50,993 bases of DNA from positions 1 through 50,993 of the forward strand of contig JAGFJK010000213.1 in assembly GCA_024102795.1 (NCBI GenBank), in the 5' to 3' direction. The notes beneath the pieces are model-generated. The model was not told the origin of the DNA and made no database searches. It worked only from the letters and a program-made list of their open reading frames with translations. A program made the translations under genes and the position numbers. Positions 1 to 9,600 of this stretch are shown here, piece by piece. Each line of letters opens with the position of its first letter. The stretch's first letter is position 1. Origin of the DNA: Pirellulaceae bacterium (GTDB lineage: Bacteria > Planctomycetota > Planctomycetia > Pirellulales > Pirellulaceae).

Positions 1-2
1 CC

Positions 3-500
3 ACACTGGCGCTCTGCCTGGCTCGCGCCGCCGCTCGCGCCGGCGTGCGAGTGGCCCTGCTGGAAGCGGACTACGGCAGCCGCCAGATCGCCGCCCGGCT
101 GGGTGTCGACACGCCGTGCGACTGGCCCCAGACCGCTCGCCGCGGCGTCTCTTGGACGGAAGCGGCCATCTGGAGCATCGAGGATCGCATCACCGTGTTG
201 CCGCTGGCCGAGGAAGACGACGAACCGCCGTTGCGGTTGGACGAGCCCGCAGTGACGCGGCTGATCGACCAGTTGCGCGGGCAGTTCGAACTGCTGATCA
301 TCGACACGCCTCCGCTGGGCGATCCCCAAGGCGACTTTTTTGCCGCGGGCGACGAATGCCCGATTGACGCCGTGATTCTGGTCCGCGACCAACGCGTGGC
401 GGTCGCCAGCCATACGCAGCAGGTCGTGCGGCGGATCCGCGAGGCGGGCATCGAAGCGGTCGGCCTGGCGCATAACTACTGCAAGCATCCGAATCCCTGA
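3..500 (+). CDS. CpsD/BY-kinase-like polysaccharide-export ATPase, 5'-truncated
   Basis: The frame is open from the window edge, so the N-terminus and the expected Walker A P-loop lie upstream. The visible part begins with the helix that normally follows a P-loop (TLALCLARAAARAG). It then shows a Walker A'-like strand (VALLEADYG, with Glu where Asp is usual), a Walker B strand (LLIIDTPPLGD), and a final GLAHNY strand resembling the GVVLN strand of the CpsD/CapB/Wzc-kinase and MinD-like fold. The C-terminus ends in CKHPNP with no tyrosine cluster, so classic bacterial tyrosine autophosphorylation is not evident. The ExeA-like ATPase starts 20 nt downstream and a glycosyltransferase follows, which fits an exopolysaccharide assembly and export operon. 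The exact role is inference. Confidence 0.75.
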   Translation, partial: TLALCLARAAARAGVRVALLEADYGSRQIAARLGVDTPCDWPQTARRGVSWTEAAIWSIEDRITVLPLAEEDDEPPLRLDEPAVTRLIDQLRGQFELLIIDTPPLGDPQGDFFAAGDECPIDAVILVRDQRVAVASHTQQVVRRIREAGIEAVGLAHNYCKHPNP

Positions 501-520
501 ACCGCCGAGGACGCGAGCCG

Positions 521-1336
521 ATGTACGAATCCTACTGGCAACTGCAGGCCAAACCGTTCGAGCCCGCGGCGGATTCCACGTATTATTATCCCGGTCAGAC
601 GCAGCAGGGCGCGATGCTCAAGCTGCGTTACGCGCTGGAGAACCACCGGGGAGCCGCCGTGCTGTGCGGCGCCGCCGGGCTGGGCAAGACGCTGGTCGCG
701 AGGCTGCTGCTGAAGCAACTTCCCGCCCGCTTCGCCCCCCGAGTGCACGTGGTGTTTCCCCAGATGCCGGCCGACCAGTTGCTGGCGTACCTGGCCTGCG
801 AGCTGTCCCAGTCTGCGCCGGCCCACGGGACCGAACACAACATCCTGCGCATCCGCGATACGCTCCGCGAAGCTCACGATGCCGGGCAACACGCCGTCCT
901 GGTGCTGGACGAAGCCCACCTGATCCACGACCCGCGGGCACTCGAAACGCTGCGGCTGCTGCTGAACTTCGAGTTTGACGGACAATCGGCCCTGACCCTG
1001 CTGCTGGTGGGGCATCCGCCGTTGCTGACCACGCTGGAACGCATCCCGGAGTTTGACGAGCGGATCGCCGTCAAGTGCCTGCTGAAACGGTTCCGCCTGG
1101 AGGAGTCGGTCAGCTACGTCCACCATCGCTTGCAGGCCGCCGGAGCGCGGCAGACGATCTTCGAAAACGATGCGCTGGAAGCCATTCACCGCCTGGCATA
1201 CGGCATTCCGCGGCGGATCAACCGGCTGTGCGACCTGGCTCTGCTGGTCGGCTTCGCCGAGGAACGGACCGTCATCGACGCGGCTCAGATCGCCGCCGTT
1301 GCCGAAGATCTGGTGGCGGTCAGCGCGGATGCGTAG
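521..1336 (+). CDS. ExeA/XrtA-associated type AAA ATPase
   Basis: This 271-aa protein opens like the ExeA/GspA family (MYESYWQLQAKPFEP), the group that includes ATPases of exosortase and exopolysaccharide loci. Walker A is GAAGLGKT at residues 50-57 and Walker B is VLVLDEAH ending near residue 133. A sensor/lid region with an RRINRLCDLAL motif lies near the C-terminus, as in this family. It has no membrane segment, and no peptidoglycan-binding extension, so it is the short cytoplasmic form. It sits 20 nt after the CpsD-like gene and 6 nt before the glycosyltransferase, so the three are probably cotranscribed. A role in energising or regulating polysaccharide export is inferred from context. 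Confidence 0.85.
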   Translation: MYESYWQLQAKPFEPAADSTYYYPGQTQQGAMLKLRYALENHRGAAVLCGAAGLGKTLVARLLLKQLPARFAPRVHVVFPQMPADQLLAYLACELSQSAPAHGTEHNILRIRDTLREAHDAGQHAVLVLDEAHLIHDPRALETLRLLLNFEFDGQSALTLLLVGHPPLLTTLERIPEFDERIAVKCLLKRFRLEESVSYVHHRLQAAGARQTIFENDALEAIHRLAYGIPRRINRLCDLALLVGFAEERTVIDAAQIAAVAEDLVAVSADA

Positions 1337-1342
1337 AGCGTC

Positions 1343-2872
1343 ATGCACTTATTCAAGCCACCGGCCGTGCTGGCCGCGCTGATCGTGGTTGCCGCCGGGC
1401 TGCGGTGGCTGGCGATTCACGAACCGCTGTGGCTGGATGAACTGCACACGTCGTGGATTGTCGCCGACGGCTGGTCGCAAGTCGCGTCGCGTGCCGCCGA
1501 CGGCAACCAGAGTCCGCTGTTCTATGTCCTGCTCTATCCGCTGGTCCAGTTCGCGGGACACAGCGAGTGGTCGCTCAGGCTGCCGTCGCTGCTGGCCAGC
1601 GTGGCTCTGGTGCCGGCCATGTACAGCCTGACGCGCCGTCTGACCGGCAGTTCGGCGGCCGGGTTGCTGGCGGCTGCCTTGGTCGTGGTCGACCGCGACT
1701 GCCTGTTCTACGCGCACGAGGCTCGTCCCTACGCCTTGGTGCAACTGGTCGGCGTGGTCCATCTGAGTCTGCTGCGACGCCTGCTGACCGCTCCCACGCT
1801 GGCCGCCCGCTGGTTGTGGGTCGCCGGCGGGGCGCTGTTGTTCTACCTGCACTACACGTCGGTGCTGCTGTTGGCGGGCGAAGTGGCGGCGCTGGCCGTG
1901 TTATGGTGTCTGCCGGAATCTCGCCCTGCGTACCGACCGCGCCAACTGCTGGTGGATTTGACGCTGCTGGTGCTGCTGTGCCTGCCGGCAACTGGCCAGT
2001 TGCTGACGATCGCCGGGCGGCGGGAACAGTGGCGGCCGTACGTTCCTCAGCCGACCTGGGCCAGCGCGGTAACCGGTTTTCGCGGCGAAGTGACCGTCCT
2101 GTTGCCGCTGGTGGTGGTGAGTCTGGCGGCGGCCTGGAGCTGGTTGACGAAGCGGAACCTGGTCAACCCGATCGCCTGCCAACCGGTGGCGCTGGTCGCG
2201 GGCTGGGCCTTTGTGCCGCGAGCGATCGCCGGGTTGCTGACGCTGGCCGGTGTGGCTCCGCTCGGGTTGAAACGCTATGTGATTGTGTCGGCCGTGGCGC
2301 CGCTGGCCTGGGCCGCGCTAGGATACAGTCTGCTGCGGCCGGCCTGGCTGCGCGGGTTGCTGGCCGCCGCGCTGCTGGTGCTGGTCGTCCTGCGCGGCGG
2401 GCTGGTCGAACAACTGCGGTACGATGGCCGGCTGGTGGGAGATCGGCAGGAGGATTGGCGCGGCGCCGTGGCGTGGCTCAACCAGGCGGCCGCTCCGGGA
2501 GCCGTCGTGCTCCTGGCCGGCAGCATGGTCGAAGATCCCGCCCTGCGCGGGCCCGACGCGGAGCGCTGGCGCGCGTTCTGCCGCTTTCCCGTCGCAGGTC
2601 TGTATCGTCTGCGCGACGACCTGGAGGTTCAGCCCGTGCCGACGCTGGGCGAGCGGCGGTTGAGTGCGCGGCAGCGGCGGCAACTAACACAAGCGGACGA
2701 GGCTTGGCTCGTGGTGCGGGGCGGTGCGCGGCTGGCCGAGCAAGTGGCCGGCGATCTGCGCGGCCAGTTGCCCGGCGCGATGCCGGAGGTTCCATTGGAT
2801 GCGGTCGCCGCGCCGCGCGAATTCGGCCGAGTGCTGGTGGTGCGATTGACGGCCGATCGCGCGGACGATTGA
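1343..2872 (+). CDS. GT39/ArnT-like integral membrane glycosyltransferase
   Basis: This 509-aa protein is very hydrophobic, with roughly ten or more predicted membrane segments across the first 380 residues and a soluble C-terminal part. The first periplasmic loop carries LWLDELHT (Asp32-Glu33), the acidic pair expected for GT-C enzymes of the PMT/ArnT type that use lipid-linked sugar donors. The HEARPYAL segment near residue 130 is also typical of this group. It starts 6 nt after the ExeA-like gene, so it is in the same operon. It probably transfers a sugar to an exported polysaccharide or lipid; donor and acceptor cannot be told from sequence. Confidence 0.8.
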   Translation: MHLFKPPAVLAALIVVAAGLRWLAIHEPLWLDELHTSWIVADGWSQVASRAADGNQSPLFYVLLYPLVQFAGHSEWSLRLPSLLASVALVPAMYSLTRRLTGSSAAGLLAAALVVVDRDCLFYAHEARPYALVQLVGVVHLSLLRRLLTAPTLAARWLWVAGGALLFYLHYTSVLLLAGEVAALAVLWCLPESRPAYRPRQLLVDLTLLVLLCLPATGQLLTIAGRREQWRPYVPQPTWASAVTGFRGEVTVLLPLVVVSLAAAWSWLTKRNLVNPIACQPVALVAGWAFVPRAIAGLLTLAGVAPLGLKRYVIVSAVAPLAWAALGYSLLRPAWLRGLLAAALLVLVVLRGGLVEQLRYDGRLVGDRQEDWRGAVAWLNQAAAPGAVVLLAGSMVEDPALRGPDAERWRAFCRFPVAGLYRLRDDLEVQPVPTLGERRLSARQRRQLTQADEAWLVVRGGARLAEQVAGDLRGQLPGAMPEVPLDAVAAPREFGRVLVVRLTADRADD

Positions 2873-2928
2873 ATCGTTAGTGGCGACGTGCAACTGCCTG
2901 GCTTCCAGCTCGGATCGAGGTGTCTGTT

Positions 2929-3717
2929 ATGCCATCCGCCAGTCTCCGCCTGCTTTCTTTCGGCCCGTGGATGCTGAGCTGTTTCGTCGTGGCCGCGTGT
3001 TCGCGCCAGCCACCCCAGGTGCCGGCGCTCTCGCCGGTGGGCCCGCTGGCCAACGCAACCTCGCTGGACCAGACAGGGCTGGAACTGCTGGCCGACGGCA
3101 GGGTGACTCGGCGCGGCGCCGATGGCGGTTCGCTGGCCGCCGACGAGCTGCGTCGCGAGCTGACGCGGCTGGCGGAATCCGGGGCCGGTGCCGAGCCCTC
3201 CGAATCGGGCCCGGAACTGACCGTGTCGGCTGCCGACGATGCTGCTCATGGAGCGTTGGCCGACCTGCTGCGAACCAGCGTGGATTGCGGGCTACGGCGA
3301 TTCTTTCTGCGCACCAATTCGGCGCCCGCGGGTTTCGCCTTTACGCTTCAGCCACCGCCGCCGGCCCCCGAAGGATTAAGTCCTTCCAGCGATCAATTGC
3401 CGGCGATGCAATTACGGCTCGAAGCCGATGACGCCGGCGCCTTGGCCCGGATCTCGCTCAACGGGCAAGAGTTCCCCGACCTCGCCGCCGTGCAGACCCA
3501 AGTGCTTGCCATCCTCGGCGACCAACGTGGACCGGGCAGCATCCAGGATATCGCCGAATTGGAAATGGCCTGCGACGCCGCGTTACGGATTGAGTTCGTG
3601 GTCCAGGCGATGGAAGCGGTCACCGGCCACGATGATCGGGAAGGGCTGCGCAGAACCTTGATCCGCAACGTGCGGCCGGTCTGCTGGAACGACGGGCTGG
3701 AAGAAGTCGGGGATTGA
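2929..3717 (+). CDS. Putative lipoprotein of unknown function
   Basis: This 262-aa protein has an N-terminal hydrophobic stretch followed by a lipobox (FVVAAC, Cys24), so it is probably lipid-anchored after the Sec pathway. The ATG at 2929 is preferred because GAGG at 2917-2920 lies 8 nt upstream; the GTG at 2920 would overlap that ribosome-binding site. The rest is soluble, acidic, and without a motif I recognise. A C-terminal helical part contains AELEMACDAALRIEFVVQAM. It begins 56 nt after the glycosyltransferase stop and could be the last gene of the export operon. No function is assigned. Confidence 0.7.
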   Translation: MPSASLRLLSFGPWMLSCFVVAACSRQPPQVPALSPVGPLANATSLDQTGLELLADGRVTRRGADGGSLAADELRRELTRLAESGAGAEPSESGPELTVSAADDAAHGALADLLRTSVDCGLRRFFLRTNSAPAGFAFTLQPPPPAPEGLSPSSDQLPAMQLRLEADDAGALARISLNGQEFPDLAAVQTQVLAILGDQRGPGSIQDIAELEMACDAALRIEFVVQAMEAVTGHDDREGLRRTLIRNVRPVCWNDGLEEVGD

Positions 3718-3803
3718 TTGTGCTGGATGGAAGCTGCGCTGGTGACGATAGGCCAGAGGGCGAGTGACACCAGGATGTCGTGGTGCGGGGATGCGAAATG
3801 CCG

Positions 3804-3827
3804 ATTGCAAATTGCAAATTGCAAATT
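3804..3827 (+). repeat. ATTGCAA heptamer tandem repeat
   Basis: Three head-to-tail copies of ATTGCAA plus a partial copy lie between two convergent genes. The same heptamer recurs in the next two intergenic gaps, at 5060-5075 and, inverted, at 6580-6597. Confidence 0.8.
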
Positions 3828-3861
3828 GGCTACTCGGCAGCAGGGCGCCGCCGGTGCCGGA

Positions 3862-4899
3862 CTACGGCTGGATCTTCTGCCGAGTTTCTTCCAACTGCTT
3901 GGCGGCGTCTTGCAACTGTTCCAGGCTCTTGCGCAGCGCGTCGCTGTCGGCGCTGTCAGTTTTGTCGCTGATCGCCTTGATCCGCTCGGCCGCCTCCTGC
4001 AACTGCTTCTGCACTTTCTCCAGTCGTTCGGCCACGTCCTTCATGTCCTGGCCGGCGCGGGGCAGGCCGCGCAGCGCTCGCGGAGCGAGCTGAATCGGGA
4101 CCGCCCCCAGTTGAATGGCCTGGATCTGGATGCCGCCCTGCTGCTGCGAATACTTGTCGTAAATCTTGTGGGCCTCGGGATGCTGCTTCTTCAACTCCTC
4201 GGCACTCTTCGCGGCGTACTTCTGGGTGGTTTCCTTGCCGTCCTTCTTCTCGGTCACCTCGACCTGGATACCCTTGTTCGGGTCCTCTTCGATCTTGATC
4301 TTGCGGCCGTTCTCCTGCACCTCGATCGTCTTGACGCCGTTGACGTTCTGGACCTGAATCCGCTGCCCGTTGGCTCCGCCGATGGCCTGCATGCGGATCT
4401 GGATCTGAGCGGGAGCGATACCGCCGATGCCAGGCACGGGCATGGGGGGCGGCTGTTCGGGTTCGGGGTTCAGAGCCTGCTCGGCCAGCCGGCTGGCCAC
4501 GGCGTTGTCGCCCTTCTGGATGCGTTCCAGGGCCTGACGAGCGGCATCCTTGGCGTCGGCGGCGCCACCTTCGAAGTGCCGCTTCAAAATGTCGATGGCC
4601 CGCGTGGTGACCTCCCGGCTGGCTCCCTGAGCGGCCGCTTCCAGAGCGGGAATGGCCGCGGCCCCCAAACGGCTCAACTGGTTGCTGGCCGTCTGCCGCT
4701 CGGCAAACCGGTTGGCGTCGAGCTGCCGGATCAACTGGTCGACGTCGGCCGCCGGCTGCGTTGCCTCCTCCGCCGCTGGTTCACCCGTCTGTGCCGGTCC
4801 CTCTTGAGCTCGCCCCACGGCGGCGGTCCCGGCCAGCAATCCAACCGCCAGCAGACCAAGAATCCGCTTGAAAATTGTCCAGTCGGTATGCCAGGTCAT
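3862..4899 (-). CDS. Secreted HEAT-like/coiled-coil protein, unknown function
   Basis: This 345-aa protein has an N-terminal signal peptide (hydrophobic KRILGLLAVGLLAG, then Ala-rich to about residue 32). Residues 52-140 are helical with a HEAT-like pattern (RLGAAAIPALEAAAQG), as in many planctomycete secreted proteins. A Pro-rich linker (EQPPPMPVPG) follows, then a Gln/Val-rich beta-type segment at 163-230. A charged C-terminal helix from about 283 to 345 looks coiled-coil (VAERLEKVQKQLQEAAERI). The ATG at 4899 is chosen over upstream in-frame starts because AAGGAG lies 8 nt before it. It may be a periplasmic scaffold; no enzyme motif is visible. Confidence 0.75.
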   Translation of the reverse strand: MTWHTDWTIFKRILGLLAVGLLAGTAAVGRAQEGPAQTGEPAAEEATQPAADVDQLIRQLDANRFAERQTASNQLSRLGAAAIPALEAAAQGASREVTTRAIDILKRHFEGGAADAKDAARQALERIQKGDNAVASRLAEQALNPEPEQPPPMPVPGIGGIAPAQIQIRMQAIGGANGQRIQVQNVNGVKTIEVQENGRKIKIEEDPNKGIQVEVTEKKDGKETTQKYAAKSAEELKKQHPEAHKIYDKYSQQQGGIQIQAIQLGAVPIQLAPRALRGLPRAGQDMKDVAERLEKVQKQLQEAAERIKAISDKTDSADSDALRKSLEQLQDAAKQLEETRQKIQP

Positions 4900-5059
4900 G
4901 AGTGAACTCCTTCGGTCATTCGCGGGAACTGGAGGCGTGCCAGGAACCATGGTACTCGAAATCGGGCCGTTTCGGAACGCGGGTCCGGCGAGACGTGATT
5001 TTCTGACAGGCCGGAGGCCCGTCGGCACCCGTTTGGTGGCCCGGTGATGCTTGCTGGCG

Positions 5060-5075
5060 ATTGCAAATTGCAAAT
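5060..5075 (+). repeat. ATTGCAA repeat, second site
   Basis: Two ATTGCAA heptamers sit 27 nt beyond the 3' end of the flavoprotein gene. Next to them is a short run of ACTGAT/CACTGAC repeats (about 5080-5097), the complement of the TCAGT-type repeat at 6384-6424. Confidence 0.7.
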
Positions 5076-5102
5076 CGACAACTGATCACTGACAACCGAC
5101 CA

Positions 5103-6338
5103 TCACTTCGGCAGGTTCTTCGCACCTCGGTACAGATCCAGATCCGCGCGGTCCCCGATCAGGGCAAACAAAGCACGGATCTGCTGCAAGGCGGTCAAGA
5201 ATTCAAATCCGAGCCGGCGGCCGAAACTCTTGCTGCCCAGGATATAGAAATTCGGCTCGGGATGCCGCAGTTGGTCGCTGAGCGGTTCGCCGTCGGAGGC
5301 GGAGAGGCCGGCCACCAGTTCGCTGGCCCAGCTCAGGTCGGCCTGCAATTCACGAAACAGCGACAGGTCGGGCCGGTAGCCCACATGGGCCACAATCCGG
5401 TCGAATCGGTGCTGGCCGGCGTGCGAGCCGGACAGCGTGACGTGGAAACCGCCGGCAGCCGGATCCCCCGCCGCCTCCACAGCCTCCACCGTGGTTTCCG
5501 GCCAGTGCACGACTGGTCCGTCCGCACGGTGGGCCAGCCGATTCGCCTCGCCGGTGAGCCTCGCCCGTTCCGGTAGCGGATCGTCCGGCATCGACGCGAC
5601 TGGGCCGCCGGAACGGTCGTGGCGAGTGATCCAGGTGACACGGGTTCCGGGCACTTCAGCGGCCAGTTGCGCCAGCCCGATGACGGTCGTGGCCGCGCTA
5701 TGGCCCGCTCCGATCAGCAGCGTGTGGCGGCCCGCGTAATCTGCCCGATCCGCCTCCAGCACGTCCGGCAGGTCGTACACGATCCGCTCGCGCAGCCGCC
5801 GCTCGCCCAGCGCCGGCATGCCGCCTGGTCCCAGCCAGTTCGGTTGGCCGCGGACGCCCGTGGCATCGATCACGATGTCGGCTTCGGCCGTGAACTCGCG
5901 CCCCGCGTCGTCCTCCGTGAGAATCCTGAGCGGCGACTCGTCCCGGTCTTCGTCGCCGGGCAGTTCACTCTTGAGCAGGTCGCGACGGCCCACGGCGACC
6001 ACCGCGCGGCCGGTGCGCAGGCAGTCGCTCAGCAGGTCGGTGCCGGCCAGCGGAATCAGGTACTGCTGGGCCCACTGGCGAGCGGTCAGGTACTGGTCGT
6101 CGGCCGGAAAGACGAAGCCGGGCTCCTGAGCGGCAATGGCTGCCCGGCCCAACGGCGAGCAGCAATCGGCGAACGGGCTAAACAGCCGCACATGGCCCGC
6201 TCGCAGCACCTGAGCGGCGATCTGCCGGCGCTCGAAAACCTCGACCTCGTAGCCCAGGAACCGCGCGTACAAAGCCGTTTCCAGGCCGACCGGCCCGGCA
6301 CCCAGGATGGCGATCTTGGCCGGAGTATCTACTGCCAT
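5103..6338 (-). CDS. FAD/NAD(P)-dependent oxidoreductase, monooxygenase-like
   Basis: This 411-aa protein has an N-terminal FAD Rossmann motif (ILGAGPVGLE, residues 11-20) and a second dinucleotide-binding motif in the middle (LLIGAGHSAATT), probably for NAD(P)H. A typical C-terminal flavoprotein strand (DRIVAHVGYRPD) is also present. This two-Rossmann layout resembles CzcO/flavin-containing monooxygenases and the thioredoxin-reductase superfamily. No redox-active CxxC is apparent; the Cys-Cys pair in FADCCSPL is not at a typical position. The start has AGGAG 11 nt upstream. It stands alone on its strand between repeat-bearing gaps, so the substrate cannot be guessed. Confidence 0.8.
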   Translation of the reverse strand: MAVDTPAKIAILGAGPVGLETALYARFLGYEVEVFERRQIAAQVLRAGHVRLFSPFADCCSPLGRAAIAAQEPGFVFPADDQYLTARQWAQQYLIPLAGTDLLSDCLRTGRAVVAVGRRDLLKSELPGDEDRDESPLRILTEDDAGREFTAEADIVIDATGVRGQPNWLGPGGMPALGERRLRERIVYDLPDVLEADRADYAGRHTLLIGAGHSAATTVIGLAQLAAEVPGTRVTWITRHDRSGGPVASMPDDPLPERARLTGEANRLAHRADGPVVHWPETTVEAVEAAGDPAAGGFHVTLSGSHAGQHRFDRIVAHVGYRPDLSLFRELQADLSWASELVAGLSASDGEPLSDQLRHPEPNFYILGSKSFGRRLGFEFLTALQQIRALFALIGDRADLDLYRGAKNLPK

Positions 6339-6383
6339 GGCCAGTGGTTCTCCTGGTAGTGACGAGCCGCGGAGTCGTCAGTA

Positions 6384-6424
6384 GTCAGTTATCAGTTAAC
6401 AGTTGTCAGTTATCAGTTAACAGT
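6384..6424 (+). repeat. 21-nt tandem repeat built from TCAGTTA units
   Basis: Two tandem copies of a 21-nt unit (gtcagttatcagttaacagt plus one t) start at 6384 and 6405. Each is itself made of TCAGTT/ATCAGTTA sub-repeats. They lie upstream of the flavoprotein gene. Confidence 0.8.
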
Positions 6425-6482
6425 GCAACCGTTCACGGCGAATCGTAGTTCAGATGGGCGACAAGGACTCAATCCATCGCTT

Positions 6483-6545
6483 CTGGCTCGCTCCCGGAGG
6501 CGGGGAGTGAGCCAGTGGGATTGGTTTGTTTCCTCGTCGCCGGAT
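6483..6545 (-). repeat. Hairpin and dispersed GAGTGAGCCAG repeat
   Basis: Arms 6483-6495 (ctggctcgctccc) and 6503-6515 (gggagtgagccag) pair with one mismatch around a 7-nt loop. The right part, 6501-6545, recurs at 28123-28166 with only a few differences. The hairpin lies downstream of the RTX gene and could act as its terminator, although no T-run follows. Confidence 0.65.
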
Positions 6546-6579
6546 TAAAACTCAAAACCCCGTGAACGGTTACGTTGCC

Positions 6580-6600
6580 AATTTGCAATTTGCAATCGGC
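6580..6600 (-). repeat. ATTGCAA repeat, third site (inverted)
   Basis: TTTGCAATTTGCAATC is the inverted form of the heptamer at 3804 and 5060. It lies 34 nt beyond the RTX gene stop. Confidence 0.7.
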
Positions 6601-6633
6601 AATCGGCCTCCGCCGAACTCGCCGACGTTGGTC

Positions 6634-9600
6634 CTACGGCTCGTCGTTCACCAGCTCGCCCATCGCCGCGTCGCGCACCAGGTCGATGCCACTGGTGACT
6701 TCGGCCCAGAATTCATCCATTCCAGTGTCGCCCATCAAGTCATCGAAGCTGCCGTCGGACGCGTAACCGCTCAGGTTGTTCGTCCCACCGCTCCAGGCCG
6801 CCAGCAGAGCTCGCAGGGCCGCGTCGTTGGCCGAGTCCTGAGCGGTGGTGCCGGCCACCAGCAGGTCGTTGTCCTGGTTCCCGCGCAGGATGTCGGAACC
6901 CAGGCCACCGATCAGGATGTCGTGGCCAAAACCGCCCAGGAGTTGGTCGTTGTCCAACCCGCCCAGGAGGAAATCCGCGCCAGAGCCTCCCTGCAGCACG
7001 TCAATCCCGGCTTCGCCTCGCAATAGGTCGTCGTCGTTGCCGCCGTCCAGCCGGTCGTTACCGGATCCACCCCATAGCGAATCGGCACCGGCACCGGCGA
7101 TCAGTTGGTCATTGGCCCCGCCGCCCCAGAGCTGATCGTCGCCGTCACCGCCCGTCAGATTGTCCGGGCCATCGGTGGGCGATTCCACCAGCAGGCCGTT
7201 CATATCGAACACGTTGCCATCGCCAAACAACTGATCGTTGCCCGCGCCGCCCAGCAGCCGGTCGTTGCCCGGTCCGCCGACCAGCAGGTCGTCGCCCAGC
7301 CCGCCGGCCAAGTAGTCGTTCCCTTCCTCCCCGTGGAACTCGACCGGGATCGGATCGCCACTACTGTCCACCACGTGGCTGGCGATGCTGAGCACGTCGT
7401 CGCCATCGCCGGCGAACACGGTGATCCGGCCCAGCGACTGGTCGCCGCTGGAGTCCAGTCCCAGATGCTGGGTGAACATGGTGCTGGTGCCGCCCGTGAG
7501 GTCGTCCAGCCTCAGCCGCACGCCGCCGTCGTTCCAGGAGCTGATCACGATCCGTTCTCGGCTGCCGGTCGAGCGGACCAGCAGTTGGTCATCATCGACC
7601 ATAAGACCATCGGACAGGATGTTCCGCGTCTCGACCTGGCTGAACTGGACGAACGACTGACCGCCCACAATCACGGTGCCTCCGACGGGGTCGACCACCA
7701 CGGGGGCGGCGGCGCCGGTCAGATCCAACGTGATGCTGTCACCAGGCGGTGTCGTCGGAGTGCCGGCGGTGTAGACAATGGACAGGCCGCTGGCGAGCAT
7801 CGACGGGTCGATCACCAGGGAATCGTCACCGGCGAAGGTGTTCACGATCACCTGGCCGCCAGGGATGCTGCCCACGGGCACGCGCACCTCGTGCAGCGTC
7901 GGCTGGCTGCCCACGGAAGTGCCCAGGTCGTTGTTGGGGTCGGTAATCACCAGTTCCATCGTGCCGGGGTCGTAGGCCAGGGTGAGCAGGTCGTGGCTGT
8001 TGGCTCCCAGTACGTCCTCGACCAGCAGGTTGCCATCCCCGTTCAGGCTGATCCGTGTCGTGGCGGTCAGCGGAGGCTGGGTGTCCAGCACATACTCGCC
8101 GGTACCACTGACTGCGAAAACGCGGACCGTGTAGGTACCACCCTGCCCGGCGGGTACGACGTACGAGAGTGTCGCGTTGCGCCCATCCAGCGCGCCGTTG
8201 TCGTCGCTGGCGACGGGCACTCCGAACGGATCGAGCAGTTCCATCGCCGGGTCCAAGTCGTTGGGAAAGTCGAGCGGTTCGCCGGCGGGCGTGAAGGTCC
8301 GCAGATCGATCGTCTCGCCATCCACGGCCGTAAAGCTGTAGTAGTCGCTGGTGGCAGGCAGAGCCGCCAAGCCGGTCAGGTTGCGAGCCGCGACTTGTCC
8401 CAACGGTGTGAACACGCCGGTGTTCGGATCCATCTCAAACATCTGACCAGTACAGAATCCGCAGGCGTCGCCGACCACCAGCGTCCCATCCTGCAGGAAC
8501 TCCAGGGCGTTGAAGCCGCGAGAGCCAGTGTTGGCGACCAGCGTGGTGGCGCCGGTTCCGGGGTTGATGGTGAACAGCCCTTGCCCGAAGGAACCAACGG
8601 CGAATAACAAGCCGCTGCCAGGCTGGAACGCCATCCCGCCCATGAAGCCTTCCACCAGGCTCGCGATCGAACTGAAGTTGCCCGTGCCGACGTCGATGGT
8701 GCCGAATTCACCTCGGCGAACGGCGTACAAGGTCAGGCCATCGGGCGACCAGGCCAGGGCATGGACGCCGGAGCCCGGGTTGCCGATGGACGTTTCCGTC
8801 CAAGTGACCGGATCGATCACGTACAGGTCGGTTCCGCCCTCGCCTCGCGTGGCGTGCAACACACCCGTCACCGGATTCCGTTCCAATTCGGTGTACCCGC
8901 CACCACCGCCGACCGAGCTGGCCAGCACGGTGACGTTTTCCGCTCGCGCGTCCGTCAGCAGCAGGTTGCCGGCCCCATTATCGGCCGCCAGCAGTGGACC
9001 TGCCACCGAAACGTGCCCCAGGACGGCCCGCGCGGCGTCAATCGACTGGGCGGCTCCCAGGCTGTCGTTGGCCTCGGTGTCGAAAGCGGCGTTGCGCGTC
9101 ACCACCAGGGAATAGTCGTCGGCCGCGCTGATTTGCGTGCCAGGGATCCGCGCGTAGTACGTGCCCGTGGCGGGCGCGACAAAGTTGGCGATCTGCTGGT
9201 CCACGTTGGTGCCCACCCCGCTGGACGTTTGCAGGACCGAGCCTCCGGCGTCCTGCAGCTCGACGATGCCGTTGCCCGTGAGACTGAGCGACACGACATC
9301 GTTGGCAGCCAACTGGAATTCGTAGAAGTCGCCTGGCGACGCGGGCCCGTCGCCGTACGTGACCTCGACGGTCAGCGGTGTCACGCCGCAGAAGTCGTCG
9401 ACGTCGCTGCTGGGAGTCGCCGTGATATTCATCGTATTGTCGGCCAGAATCGCGGCCAGCGAGCCAGCATCGATGACAAAGGTCTCCACGTGCAGTTCGC
9501 AATCGTCGCCGGGAGTGTCGCCGAACGCCACGTGCGAAAACAGTCCCTCGAAGTCGAAGGTGATTGTCTCCGAGCTGGATGCCAGGTCTGTTCTGGAAGA

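Noticed and set aside
476..1348. 290-codon minus-strand frame opposite the ExeA-like gene
   Set aside because: The plus strand encodes intact Walker A and B motifs; the antisense frame has no motif.
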